Shown: positions 24,075 to 34,277 of the stretch, piece by piece
Layout of the letters: every line of letters starts with the position of its first letter
Position numbering within the stretch: position 1 is the first letter of the stretch
Assembly: GCF_041381155.1 (NCBI RefSeq)
Contig: NC_091147.1
Location: 27,249,849 to 27,313,848, forward strand
Length of the DNA: 64,000 nt
Direction: 5' to 3'
Origin: Argopecten irradians
Lineage: Eukaryota > Mollusca > Bivalvia > Pectinida > Pectinidae
Translations under genes and position numbers: made by a program
The notes under the pieces: generated by a model
Seen by the model: the letters and a program-made list of their open reading frames with translations, nothing else
What the model was told of the DNA's origin: nothing
Databases searched by the model: none

Positions 24075-27000
24075 GTAAGTTTGATCTATTTTCTACAAAA
24101 CAAAAACCAGTTTCACAACAAAAAATTATTTTCTATTTTAATTGATGTAAATAACGTCGAATTAATGTCCCTATCATGAACAACCATCCATCAATTAGAT
24201 CGAGACTTTTTCATTCTTCTGATATTGCAGTGACGTTTCGATTCTTTTGATATTGTGAAACTGGTTTAAATTCAATTATGTTTTGAATTTAAAAACTTTT
24301 CATATAGTATTTCATACATGTAATAAACGTGTAAGAAATAAACAAATAATTGGTAACTGAAACCAGTGTAAATATTTAAAAATCAGGATGTTGTCACCTA
24401 AAAAATCAGGATGTTGTCACCTAACACGCGTAAGGAAATATTAAATAAATGATATCGTTATAATATTCATATATTTGATATGCTATTTATCTTTCTTTAT
24501 TCGGGTATATGTAATAATTATAAATTGTCCTTTAGTCTATTTTTTGTCTGACTTTGTTTACAATGTACTTTAATAACATAACATACGGTTTAAGTACTCA
24601 ATTGAGGATATCGGAAAATAAGTTTTGTAAAATTGCTAAACATACAAGAAATATTTGTTTTTATCACATTTTAAACTGAAAAGATATTGATAAGATAACA
24701 TGTTAGCATTTAACATTTATTAAAATACCCATGACAAGATGTTAAATGGAAATAAACATTGTATTATATATTTCAAGTTTGCTAACTTCATTTTTTATTT
24801 CATCTATTTGTTTATCACTGATAATGTTTGTAAGAAATTCTTTTTCCCTACCTTGAAAAATTACACGTTTGTCCACAAATTTATATCTTACATTTTATAC
24901 CATTAAATGTTTACGGTTTTCCTATTGAAGCTACAGAACTATATTTGTAATAAAAGTAAGAATTTTAGTAGAATAATTTATCAATTAAATTAAATCATTT
25001 TTTCTGAAATCTTTTTTAAAGTTAATTCCAAGTTTTTGATCTAGTAATATAACGGAAAATACACATGTTATAAGGGAATGTAGTGTTTAAAATCCAGTTC
25101 TAATTATGTAGTCCTTTGGTGAGAAATGTGTCAGATGTTATTTTTCATACATTTTATTTAAATGTTTTGCATGCATTCCTTGTAACAAAAACGCCGGGGA
25201 TATTAAAAGGTATTTAGCAACGGCAGGTATGAAAACCACAAAACAACTTATTTATATACTGGTGGAGTTGTAAATAAAACGTTCAATTCACACCCATTCA
25301 AATAATTTCAAAACCGCTAGAAGCTGAAATAGAATTATGATCTTTTAAAGAATCCTTTGAATGCGACTTTCTTGATACAGTTTGACAATGAAGAGTTCGA
25401 CCGAAAAAAATAAATGATTTTTGTATCATGAACTAAGGGTCTAGAGTGATTTTAGATTTAACTGGGGGTCACATGAAATATACGTACAATGATATGTATT
25501 TTATGCTAAATGTTTCACACATTTACACACATAAAAATGTAGATATTCCAATTTAGTTGTGGGATAAACAAAATTGAAAACATTTTATATTAAAGCAATT
25601 TTCAGGCATGAAACTAGATAAAAGTAAAAAAACATAGAGTTTAATCTGTAATCTGTAACTTATCTGTATAAGTTGAAATATTTACAGATAAGGGAAGAAT
25701 TTGAGAATTTAAAGAAAATTAATTGATTGTTGAACACACAAGTAAATTGATAGGTCAGTTGTCATATTCAGTCCTATATTAATATGGTTTGGAAAGGTGA
25801 ATTTAACCCTGGATTAAGTTGTAACTAAATTTAAACATTATTAAACGAGTACATGCAATATAACCTAACTAAGTAATTGTATCAATCAGAAGTTACATTA
25901 TTTAGGCAATATATACCATATGTTTAAGGAAATTAAAGTTAATTTCTGGAGAAAATTTTACTACAACAAGTGCATTCTAAATGTATACATAGAGTGTAAT
26001 GAGTTTAATATTTGTGTTTGTATAAACTGTGAAAACTATCGTTTGTAATTTACTTGTTTAGGCTAACATGACTTGCATATTATTGATGTTTATTAAAAAT
26101 GTTTTGAAAAGAAAGCGATTTTTATGTTGCAATTAAAATGTAGCATAACTACATAGTTTCCTCTTAACTGGTTTTGTGTCGGTTTAAATGTTGATATTTA
26201 TTTACTGAATTATCAAAATCGAATAGACGTACATCTACATTTTACATTTTATACACATTATTTAGATTGTTTGTTTGGGTTCACTGAATTTCGCTGAACT
26301 TTAGTTGATATGATTTAAGTGTACAAATTCTTGTGTAACATAATTTAAAATATTGTTTTTCATATTTTGTGAAAAAAAACATCATTTTACAAAATCATAA
26401 AACGTCAATCAAACAGCAATAAAACAAATTAATAATTAATGATGAACGGAATTTGAATGAATATTACAAATTTATTGTTATAATATTGTTGGTATGCTTG
26501 CTAATAAATAAAACAATTCTACCAAACTCGGTTGATAAATGAATAATTGAAATCACTTTTATCTACTTACAAACTACTCCAACATGTATTCATGAAGGCA
26601 CTTTGGTGGTGATGATATGCTATCTGGTTTCGATTAGGCTTGGAATCGTGTAAGGTTAGGTAATACAGAGAATGAGAGGCATGTCTAATTGACAACAAGG
26701 ATCCGGCCAAGGATCCGGATTCTGTTATCAGTCATAACATTAACTGACCGGAAAGGCGATAAGTTGTAAATCATTTAGATAGACTATTCACTTAGATTAC
26801 AAATCCATAAAGCTCGCCGGTAATTGTAGAGATGGGATGGAGGAAAGGGTTAATCAATTGATAAATCCAAAGAATTAAACGGAATAAAATATAAAATTGA
26901 TGAAAAAGATAATTGAATTTAACTAATATTTATTTTTGTATAAAAAAATCATATATGAGTTTCTTTGAAATTGTGATGAGAAATATGCCACTCTGAGTTT

Positions 27001-28019
27001 ACTTTAATATGATAATCAAGTGTGTTTGCTAGATACATTATTGATTTCTAGTAACCTACTTATAAAACAGATCGTCTTTGTTTTCTCAGATTTGATCTGG
27101 CACAGTTACTTCCCTTGTTTTCACTCTAACATGTGTATATAGTAGAACATGGACTGATGAATGGCTAAATGGCTATTATACAGATTTTCAGAATCTTAGA
27201 ATAACAATTACAAACATTATAATCAGTTCAAATACGAATATATAGCTATAGTATTTCAAACAGAAAAATAATTATTTAAAATTAAAACACTGTTAAAGAC
27301 TAAAGTTTTCGCTTATTCTTTTAGCCCATTTCAAAACCAATATTAAAAAAACTTTACTGCACTGTGTCATGAGTATTGTTTAATAACGCATTTTACTTTT
27401 ATTGATCAATCTTAATACTCATAATTTAAGTTCTGAATTATTATATTTTTCAGGTGAGAAGCCGTTCAAGTGCGAATTCGTGGGATGCGACCGGAGATTC
27501 GCGAACAGTTCCGACAGGAAGAAGCACAGTCACGTGCACACGAGCGACAAACCGTACTACTGCCGAGTGAGAGGATGCGACAAAAGCTACACTCACCCTA
27601 GCTCTCTTCGTAAACACCTGAAAGTCCACGGGAAGTCGTCCCCGATTCCGGAAGGATTCGACAGTGAACTGGAAGACACTAGCATGGACAGCGCCGGAAG
27701 TGAATTAGAAAATGCCGTCCCGACACCTCAACAGAAAGACATCAAGTCCGAACAACGATCGCCAGTTACCTCCCCAGACCTTTCTGAACCTCGTTCAAAC
27801 GGAAGCGTTCATCAGCATCATCAAACGTCACCGGTGGTATCGAGTCCGTCACTTCCGGTTTATCCGAACGCAAGCCTACCTCATTCTCATCACACATCTA
27901 GTTTTAGTGACTGGTATATTTGTCAGAACAGTGCAGCACCAAGTACAGATCATCTGAACATGAATTCATTCGGACATCTGCAATCTCTTCATCCGCAGCC
28001 CCTACTGCAGTACACGTGA
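23231..28019 (+). CDS. zic: Zic/odd-paired family zinc-finger transcription factor, join(23231-24074, 27454-28019)
   Basis: Encodes a 469-residue nuclear DNA-binding regulator of the Zic family, whose members pattern ectoderm, neural tissue and mesoderm in bilaterians. A ZOC-type motif ([12 protein letters not shown], residues 48-59) precedes five C2H2 fingers. ZF1 is C182/C196/H209/H214 with the Zic-specific long Cys spacing and adjacent Trp. ZF2 is C225/C230/H246/H250, ZF3 C258/C263/H276/H280, ZF4 C288/C293/H306/H310 and ZF5 C318/C323/H336/H340. ZF3 to ZF5 are close to the family pattern. ZF5 has C-x4-C, as I recall for Drosophila Opa, where vertebrate Zics have C-x2-C. The N-terminal half is His-rich. 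Two sumoylation-type sites occur (IKQE 176-179, IKSE 378-381). The start is the ATG at 23231: the frame upstream holds only a TTG before an in-frame TAA at 23162-23164. The paralogue number is unknown. Confidence 0.97.
24075..27453 (+). other. Zic intron, 3379 bp, phase 1
   Basis: Begins GTAAGT and ends TTATATTTTTCAG. It interrupts the Gly of the HTG-EKPF linker between fingers 3 and 4, a position I recall as the widely conserved 'A-intron' of Zic genes. It is mostly AT-rich, with a 22-bp direct duplication near 24381-24425 ('aatcaggatgttgtcaccta' twice). A GC-richer patch at about 26690-26840 contains a doubled AAGGATCCGG. No nested gene or long repeat was seen. Confidence 0.95.
27454..28019 (+). 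other. zic: Zic coding exon 2, last coding exon
   Basis: 566 nt from the acceptor AG to a TGA at 28017-28019. It encodes the rest of the linker, fingers 4 and 5, and a 129-residue Ser/Pro/His-rich tail. The tail has an acidic patch ([17 protein letters not shown]), a SUMO-type IKSE and a SDWYICQ segment. Vertebrate Zics have a further intron after finger 5; none is needed here because the frame stays open to the stop. Confidence 0.96.
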
Positions 28020-28750
28020 CATGTTACATCATTTCCGGTTTGACTGATATTGGGAGTAATTGTGTGCAAGTTGCATTATTAATATATTGTTGTTACGTTA
28101 TGACGTCAGATTTAACTTCAGTGATTTGAATGGAACAATGTAGTCGTGAAGTCAAGATCAACGTCTCTTTGAAGGACTTTGTGCAAAGTTATATTTTGCT
28201 CTTTTATACTTATTATTTGAGAACATTTCCCAGAACTTGATATATATAAAGGTATAAATGATACAAAGTCATAAAAGTTCGAAATTGCCAGTAAATGTTA
28301 AGACTGACTGTAATTCCATTTTAATGTTATGACTTGATCCAATTAGTGCAATGTTTGTTTTATATTTGTATGATGGTTTTTGCTCAATTATTGTATTTTG
28401 TTTTTAAAAATGTTATGGAAATGTTTTCCCATTTATTTGTTGTCTATATGATGTTAATGGCAATCTCACACTAGCTACATTTTTATATATGCCCAAATGT
28501 GGATATTGATTATAAGTTATGCCCATATATGGGTCGTAACACTTGGACATGCCCTAATAAGGGTTTTGTAGTGACGGACGCCCATATTTGGGCTTTTATT
28601 ATGACTAACCATTTAAGGGTTCTTGCCTTTTAAAATGACTTTGATGGAAATAGATATAATTTAAACTGATTTCATTTGTTTGTTGTTTATTTCATTATGA
28701 TATCATAACTTGAAAAATGATATCTGAAAATCGTCAAAAAATTATTAAAA
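28020..28750 (+). other. Zic 3' flank / probable 3' UTR
   Basis: No coding potential. A TGACGTCA-like ATGACGTCAG lies near 28099-28108. It contains the 30-bp hairpin array at 28489-28622. The 3' end of the mRNA is undetermined. The first AATAAA seen (28767-28772) lies inside the MITE that follows. Confidence 0.5.
28489..28622 (+). repeat. Array of ~30-bp hairpin units in the 3' flank
   Basis: Five diverged units occur at regular spacing, each with a short palindrome: GCCCAAATGTGG (28491), GCCCATATATGGG (28521), GCCCTAATAAGGG (28551), GCCCATATTTGGGC (28580) and AACCATTTAAGGGTT (about 28607). The stems are conserved while the loops and linkers vary. If transcribed, the array would form a row of small stem-loops. 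Confidence 0.75.
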
Positions 28751-29002
28751 AGGGATACTTCGCACAAATAAAAAAAAAATCATTGATACATTTCTTTGAA
28801 ATTGGGTAGAATGTATATATTATGCATGTACATTATTATGATATGACTTATAAATATCTTGCCAATCTCAAGATATCTGACTGTGTTTTGAATTCTTTGC
28901 TTCTTTTACTATCATGTTTTGGTAATTTCGTTAATTATATACCGTTACTAACTCTAGTATTCTCTTAAAGAAATGAAATTTTATTTGTGCGGTACATCCC
29001 TT
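28751..29002. mobile_element. MITE, ~250 bp, in Zic 3' flank
   Basis: The left end AGGGATACTTCGCACAAATA and the right end, on the opposite strand, AGGGATGTACCGCACAAATA form imperfect terminal inverted repeats. The match continues into 'aaa'. The interior has no coding capacity. The left repeat supplies an AATAAA (28767-28772) that could serve as a polyadenylation signal for zic. Confidence 0.7.
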
Positions 29003-29714
29003 GACATAATTTCTCATTGACAAGAACCATTTATAATCTGTGTATGTACTTAGACGTACTGATCCATGGACACAAGAATATCCCCGAAAACGAAATGAAA
29101 CTTACGGTCGTCGGCATAATAGATTAAAATTTTTAGAATATATTACGGTTCTTTTGATTACAATTTTCGTTTATGTGTAGGTTTTAACATGATCGGAAAA
29201 CTATATGAATGAGGACATATAAGAAAACGATATCATGTACGCTTTATTAAAGAAAGTGCATAATTACTTACACTCGGATGTCATAAGAACAGGAAACATT
29301 AAGTCGATATCATGCATATTAAATACAATATAAGATATGTTCAGTTGAAACTATATATTCACGATATCCTGAATAAACGTTATGATATAAATATGACGCC
29401 AATAAGATATCTACACATGCGATATTGTAGAACATACATAATAAATGCACATATACATTAACTTCATGTAAATGATAAATCATACAAATAGATATGAAAA
29501 ATACATAATACTGTTAGACTTTAATTCCAGACAAGAAAGCATATACCTATGCATTGTAATGCATGTGCAATATCATTCATGCTCGATACTATACATACAC
29601 AATGTGATACATTCATGTCATATATACAAGGCCTCAAAAATACATTATATAATATGTACATGTACACGTTATCATTTACTCACAGTATCATATATGCACG
29701 AAATCATTATAATG
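29003..29714. other. Intergenic sequence with decayed satellite words
   Basis: No gene. Scattered 'gatatcatg' and 'acgatatc' words suggest an eroded edge of the satellite that follows. Confidence 0.5.
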
Positions 29715-30474
29715 ATATTGTGTACATATATCATATTGTGTATATATGATATCGTGTATGCATGATATAGTGTTTTTATGATATATGATACCGTGTATTT
29801 GTAATATCGTGTATGTATTATATCGCGTATGTATTATATGGTGTATTCATATGATATCGTGTATTGATATAATATAGTGTATGTATGATATCGTGTATGC
29901 ATGATATCGTGCATGTATGATATCGTGTATGCATGATATCGTGTATTCATGATGGCTGGTATGTATGATATCTTGTATGCATGATATCGTGTATGTATGA
30001 TATCGTGTATGCATGATATCGTGTATGTATGATATCGTGTATGCATGATATCGTGTATGTATGATATCGTGTATGCATGATATCGTGTATGAATGATATC
30101 CTGTTTACATAATATCGTGTATGCATGATATCTTGTATTCATGATGGCTGGTATGTATGATATCTTGTATGCATGATATCGTGTATGTATGATATCGTGC
30201 ATGTATGATATCGTGTTTGCATGATATCGTGTATGAATGAGATCGTGTATGTATGATATCGTGTTTCCATGATATTTTGTATGCATTATATCGTGTTTGC
30301 ATGATATCTTGTATGCATGATATCGTGTATGCATGATATCGTGCATGTATGATATCGTGTTTGCATGATATCGTGTATGAATGAGATCGTGTATGCATGA
30401 TATCGTGTATGAATGATATCGTGTATGCATGATATCGTGTATGCATGATATCTTGTATTCATGATGGCTGGTAT
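29715..30474. repeat. 16-bp palindromic satellite, block 1
   Basis: About 45 monomers of 16 bp of the type GATATCGTGTATGCAT/GATATCGTGTATGTAT. Each carries GATATC, and many carry ATGCAT. A variant containing 'gatggctgg' recurs at 29951, 30143 and 30463, spaced 192 and 320 bp (12 and 20 monomers), so larger blocks were also copied. Because 3 x 16 = 48 nt, the minus strand stays open and gives a 257-codon 'HTRYHAYTISY'-type frame that is a satellite translation, not a gene. Confidence 0.95.
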
Positions 30475-30921
30475 TTTTTCTCTTCTTCCTAACTGACTTT
30501 ATCTTTCCTAATGCCTCCCTTGGCACCGCCTCACTTTTGGCCTTGAGTTGAGCGTTCGCCCCTGTGAGGAAGGCTCTGGGTTCTGTCCCCTGGCCGAGAC
30601 ACACCAAAGTCTATAAAAGTGGTAGTTTCTGCTTCTGCTTAGCGTTCAGCATACAGGGAGTGGGACGACTGGTTCGCCCGTTGTCAGTATAATGTGACCG
30701 GGTGGGGTGTGTTGCTTGGTGTCTTCGGCGGCATGCTTCAGTGATATAGCACTATAAAAAGGGCAACAGTTCCACTATACAAGAAGACACAACACTAACA
30801 TACCACAGTCTCCCAAAACACGCACATCACACAACATACACGCAACACACCGCATACATGGGAGGCCGTCCTTACATGACCATAGCTGTTAATAGGACGT
30901 TAATAAATCAAACAAACAAAA
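30475..30921 (+). mobile_element. SINE, full-length reference copy
   Basis: The best-preserved copy in the window. Box-A-like TGGCCTTGAGTTG (30538-30550) and box-B-like GGTTCTGTCCC (30579-30589) lie within a tRNA-like head. The body contains 'gtcagtataatgtgaccggg', 'ttggtgtcttcggcggcatg' and 'ggcaacagttccactatac'. The 3' domain contains 'gggaggccgtccttacatg', and the tail is 'gttaataaatcaaacaaac'. RNA polymerase III transcription is the expected mode. It interrupts the 16-bp satellite. Confidence 0.92.
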
Positions 30922-31330
30922 TATGATATCGCGTGTATATGATATCGTGGTTGTATGATACAGTATTGTGTATATATGATATCGTGTATGTGTGATATCG
31001 CGTGAATATGATATCGTGTATGTGTGATATCGCGTGTATATGATATCGTGTATGTGTGATATCGCGTGTATATGATATCGTGGTTGTATGATACAGTATT
31101 GTGTACATATGATATCGTGTATGTGTGATATCGCGTGTACATGATATCGTGTATGTGTGATATCGCATGTATATGATATCGTGGTTGTATGATACAGTAT
31201 TGTGTATATATGATATCGTGTATGTGTGATATCGCGTGTATATGATATCGCGCGTATATGATATCGTGGTTGTATGATACAGTATTGTGTATATATGATA
31301 TCGTGTATGTATGATACCGTGTATACATAC
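30922..31330. repeat. 16-bp palindromic satellite, block 2 with higher-order units
   Basis: GATATCGTGTATGTGT, GATATCGCGTGTATAT and GATATCGTGGTTGTAT monomers are punctuated by a 21-bp variant beginning GATACAGTATTGTG at 30957, 31090, 31191 and 31276. The intervals of 133, 101 and 85 bp differ by whole 16-bp monomers. Open frames of 142-147 codons in all three minus-strand frames are satellite translations. Confidence 0.95.
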
Positions 31331-32853
31331 ACTGATCATATCAATGCCTTACCGTAAGAACGCCATCATTAGTACTTGTTGTCATTATATTAACGTGATC
31401 TTGTATGCATAAAATATGAGCGTTATAAACTTTTGTTTATTACAATTTTATTTTACGATCCTCATACATCTATTAGAGTTATTTCCCTTTGTTTCAATCA
31501 CGAAACGAAGGGAAGTAATCTAATTAATTAAAAAGAACATCGTATGACCTTGGCAACTATCGTTCCTTTGATTCCCATTTTGACCTTGACCTATAGCGTT
31601 ACATTGAAAATCGTTCTCATATGCATACCCTTGACATTAATCCTTATATACTGTTGGAAAACCTGACTGTTGGCGTTTATTTGGTACTTGCCATTAAAAT
31701 GATCTGAATAGAAATAAAACAAAGTCAAAACTAGTACTTCAAAAAGTCAATGTTGCGTGTACCGTATTCAATTATATTTCATGACATAAAATATCTTTAG
31801 ACGATTCAATAGTGATTGAAAACTTCGTACTCAACACGACATTTTTATTGACTTTAAACCCCTACATTCAGATCTGAGACATTATCGAGTATAAAGAAAA
31901 CTTGTCAAGAATTAAATACAAAATACCTCCTTATTACTAAAACCTCTGTTGACTTTCTATTAGTCCACCATTTGCAATTCACGGCCAAGTTAAATAGAAC
32001 TTGTTATTAAATTTCATTTTTTATTTTATTTATCGAACGTAAAACTCACTCATAGACAGACGACATGTTTACATACGGAAAATACAATATTGAGTAGAAT
32101 TCTGGGGTTCTAAAGGGGGGAATACTGACACATTATCAATTGAATCAAAGAGACAGAATTCAATGAATATCATTCTAGTTGAATCAATGCGGTATATCTC
32201 AATCGGTTTGGACATAAGCCTCCTTAACTTCAAGCGAAGATATGCGATAAGTGGGTCCAGCTTTCCAAGTGTTTTTTTCGTGATACTGAGCGAAATAACT
32301 GGTCTTTGCTGATGTTATAGTGTCGTACTGAAAGAATCCTCAAATATTACTTGAAAATAGATTTCTTCAGTGCTAGTATCATTATGTGTAAAAATATAGT
32401 AAAGCGATTAAAATGAAAATTGAAACTAATTTTAGCAAATAAATGGGAAAAAGACTATGCTAGACTTTATGTATGTAGCATGCTGGAAAGGACCGAAGAC
32501 GGCCGATTTTAAACGCTCTGCGATATTTATTTCTTGCTTTGGATATAAACTTGCGCTTGCTTCGGGTTTTTTTCGGGGTTGAAAACTCCGTCTCCGTTTC
32601 AGGCATAAGGATATATATATCATGATAAACGAGTTAAAAAGTAGAAACTCCATAGTTCCACAATCTTAAATAATGCATGTTTTTGGTGATCTTAATCTTA
32701 AAATAAAATGCGAACAACCTTTTGAAGATAGTTTTAATTATTTTGAATTTTGATAATTTATCTGAAATGACATAAAGTATATCTATCAATATTGTTTTCT
32801 TTTTAACGATCCACAATCTGACGATGTTTTACCTTCGCGATGCATCGAGAGAC
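31331..32853. other. Intergenic sequence, no gene
   Basis: AT-rich. A short foldback at 31479-31518 pairs TTATTTCCCTTTGTTTC with GAAACGAAGGGAAGTAA (two mismatches). Nothing else was recognised. Confidence 0.5.
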
Positions 32854-33272
32854 TTAGTGGGGGAGGAGAAATAGGTTCCCATGACGTACCCCTCTTTTTT
32901 CAAAAAAATGAGCAGACGTAACGTCATTGTTATAATTTAATTTTCAGCATTTTTCTATCATATAAAAATGTGTTTATTTGCCTCTGATTGTTGTCTGGTT
33001 CTCTATCTATGCTTTGCCTCTGATTGTTGTCTGGTTCTCTATCTATGCTTTGCCTCTGATTGTTGTCTGGTTCTATATCTATGCGAATGTGTCATTTTGG
33101 CCATTTTTGATACCTGATATCCAAGATGGCCGCCATATGACCCGCATGGGACATTAGTTGTCAATGGCAACAAACATAAAATGAAACTAGACATCATATC
33201 GGTCCTAGAAAAACATGTTTCGAAAAACTGCCAGAGGGGTACATGGGAACCTATTTCTCCTTCCCCACTAAC
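32854..33272. mobile_element. MITE with ~38-bp inverted ends and an internal 36-bp triplication
   Basis: The left end TTAGTGGGGGAGGAGAAATA, continuing 'ggttcccatgacgtacccctc', is mirrored at the right by 'gaggggtacatgggaacc' and 'tatttctccttccccactaa'. Inside, three near-identical 36-bp copies of 'gcctctgattgttgtctgg...' start at 32980, 33016 and 33052. There is no coding capacity. A YY1-like CAAGATGGCCGCC lies near 33121. Confidence 0.85.
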
Positions 33273-34186
33273 TGGGTGGTAGCCGAGATTTATCTCTGGG
33301 AGGAGACGGAATTAATACCAACTATACCCGACATCCATTCCTAACAGTAATAGCAATCTAAATGATATTAGCCCGTATTCACTGAAACCATTAAACTCAC
33401 TACAAACCAATTTAAGTGCATACAAAAAACGAAATGCAGTAAAAAACAAACGAAACAGAAAAAAAACCCTCACAAACATCACTACCTGAGGTTGCTTAAT
33501 ATAATCGTCCATTTATTCTTTAGGAATAGTCTATTCACAGCTATAGGTACGCGTGATAAAAATCTTCGACACAATTGGCCCTTCATGCATACCTAAATCT
33601 CAATAATTCAAACACAATAACCAGAGGCTGACAGTTTCACAGTGACGTGGATATTGCGAGATAAATGCTTAGAGCTTAAATTTCACACAGGAGCTTATTA
33701 GCCGATCACAGTTTCTTTGTGAGACGTATAAGGGGCTATATAACAAAGTGTTATCTTTTGTCACAAATTATTCGCTGTGTCGTTTAAGTAATGGGATCCG
33801 CTAGTGTGGTTCTATCATTAGAGTAGAGTAGTCCGGATATAGTTGTCCTGTCCGCCTCGGTATGTTAGAACCACCCGTAAGTTTTTTTGTAATAATGTGT
33901 TTATGTTACGTGTACACGTAAACTTTGACCTAATCGTTTGTGCCGTGAAGTCATTACATGGATTAGTACTTGAATATAATGCATTGGATGGTTTTAAATT
34001 ATTGGAGGAATTTGGTCTAACTATTTTGCTGAAAAAAACACGCAACACCTCTCTCGCAGAATAAGGTCGTAGAATGTCATCGAAACTTTAAAAGCAATAG
34101 CAGAAAACCATTTTTTATAAAAGAGATAGACAATCTAATAGCAATATTAACCAATAGTCGGTTGGTCGAGTTATTTTGTCAATATA
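33273..34186. other. Intergenic sequence, nothing recognised
   Basis: AT-rich, no supported gene. Confidence 0.5.
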
Positions 34187-34277
34187 TTAACTCATTCACT
34201 CCCGAAATTTATTGATGGACTGATCTAGTCTTTGATTTTGAAGAGTTTAAATGTGTCATAAGGGGCGAATGAGTTAA
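34187..34277. mobile_element. Mini-MITE, 91 bp
   Basis: TTAACTCATTCACTCCC at the left and GGGGCGAATGAGTTAA at the right are imperfect inverted repeats enclosing about 58 bp. It is flanked by AT-rich unique DNA. Confidence 0.7.

Noticed and set aside
24075..24145. Read-through end of exon 1 frame as an alternative Zic C-terminus
   Set aside because: It begins at a consensus GTAAGT donor, encodes no Zic-like sequence and would remove fingers 4 and 5.
29834..30607. 257-codon minus-strand open frame rich in His, Tyr, Ile and Thr
   Set aside because: It is the direct translation of the 16-bp satellite (48 nt = 16 codons), and its start-proximal part lies in the SINE. There are no splice sites or independent evidence.
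29715..31330. CRISPR-like array
   Set aside because: Units are contiguous 16-bp satellite monomers without unique spacers, in animal DNA.
30889..31339. Three overlapping minus-strand open frames of 142-147 codons
   Set aside because: All three frames are open because the 16-bp satellite has no stop codon in those frames. This is a repeat artefact.
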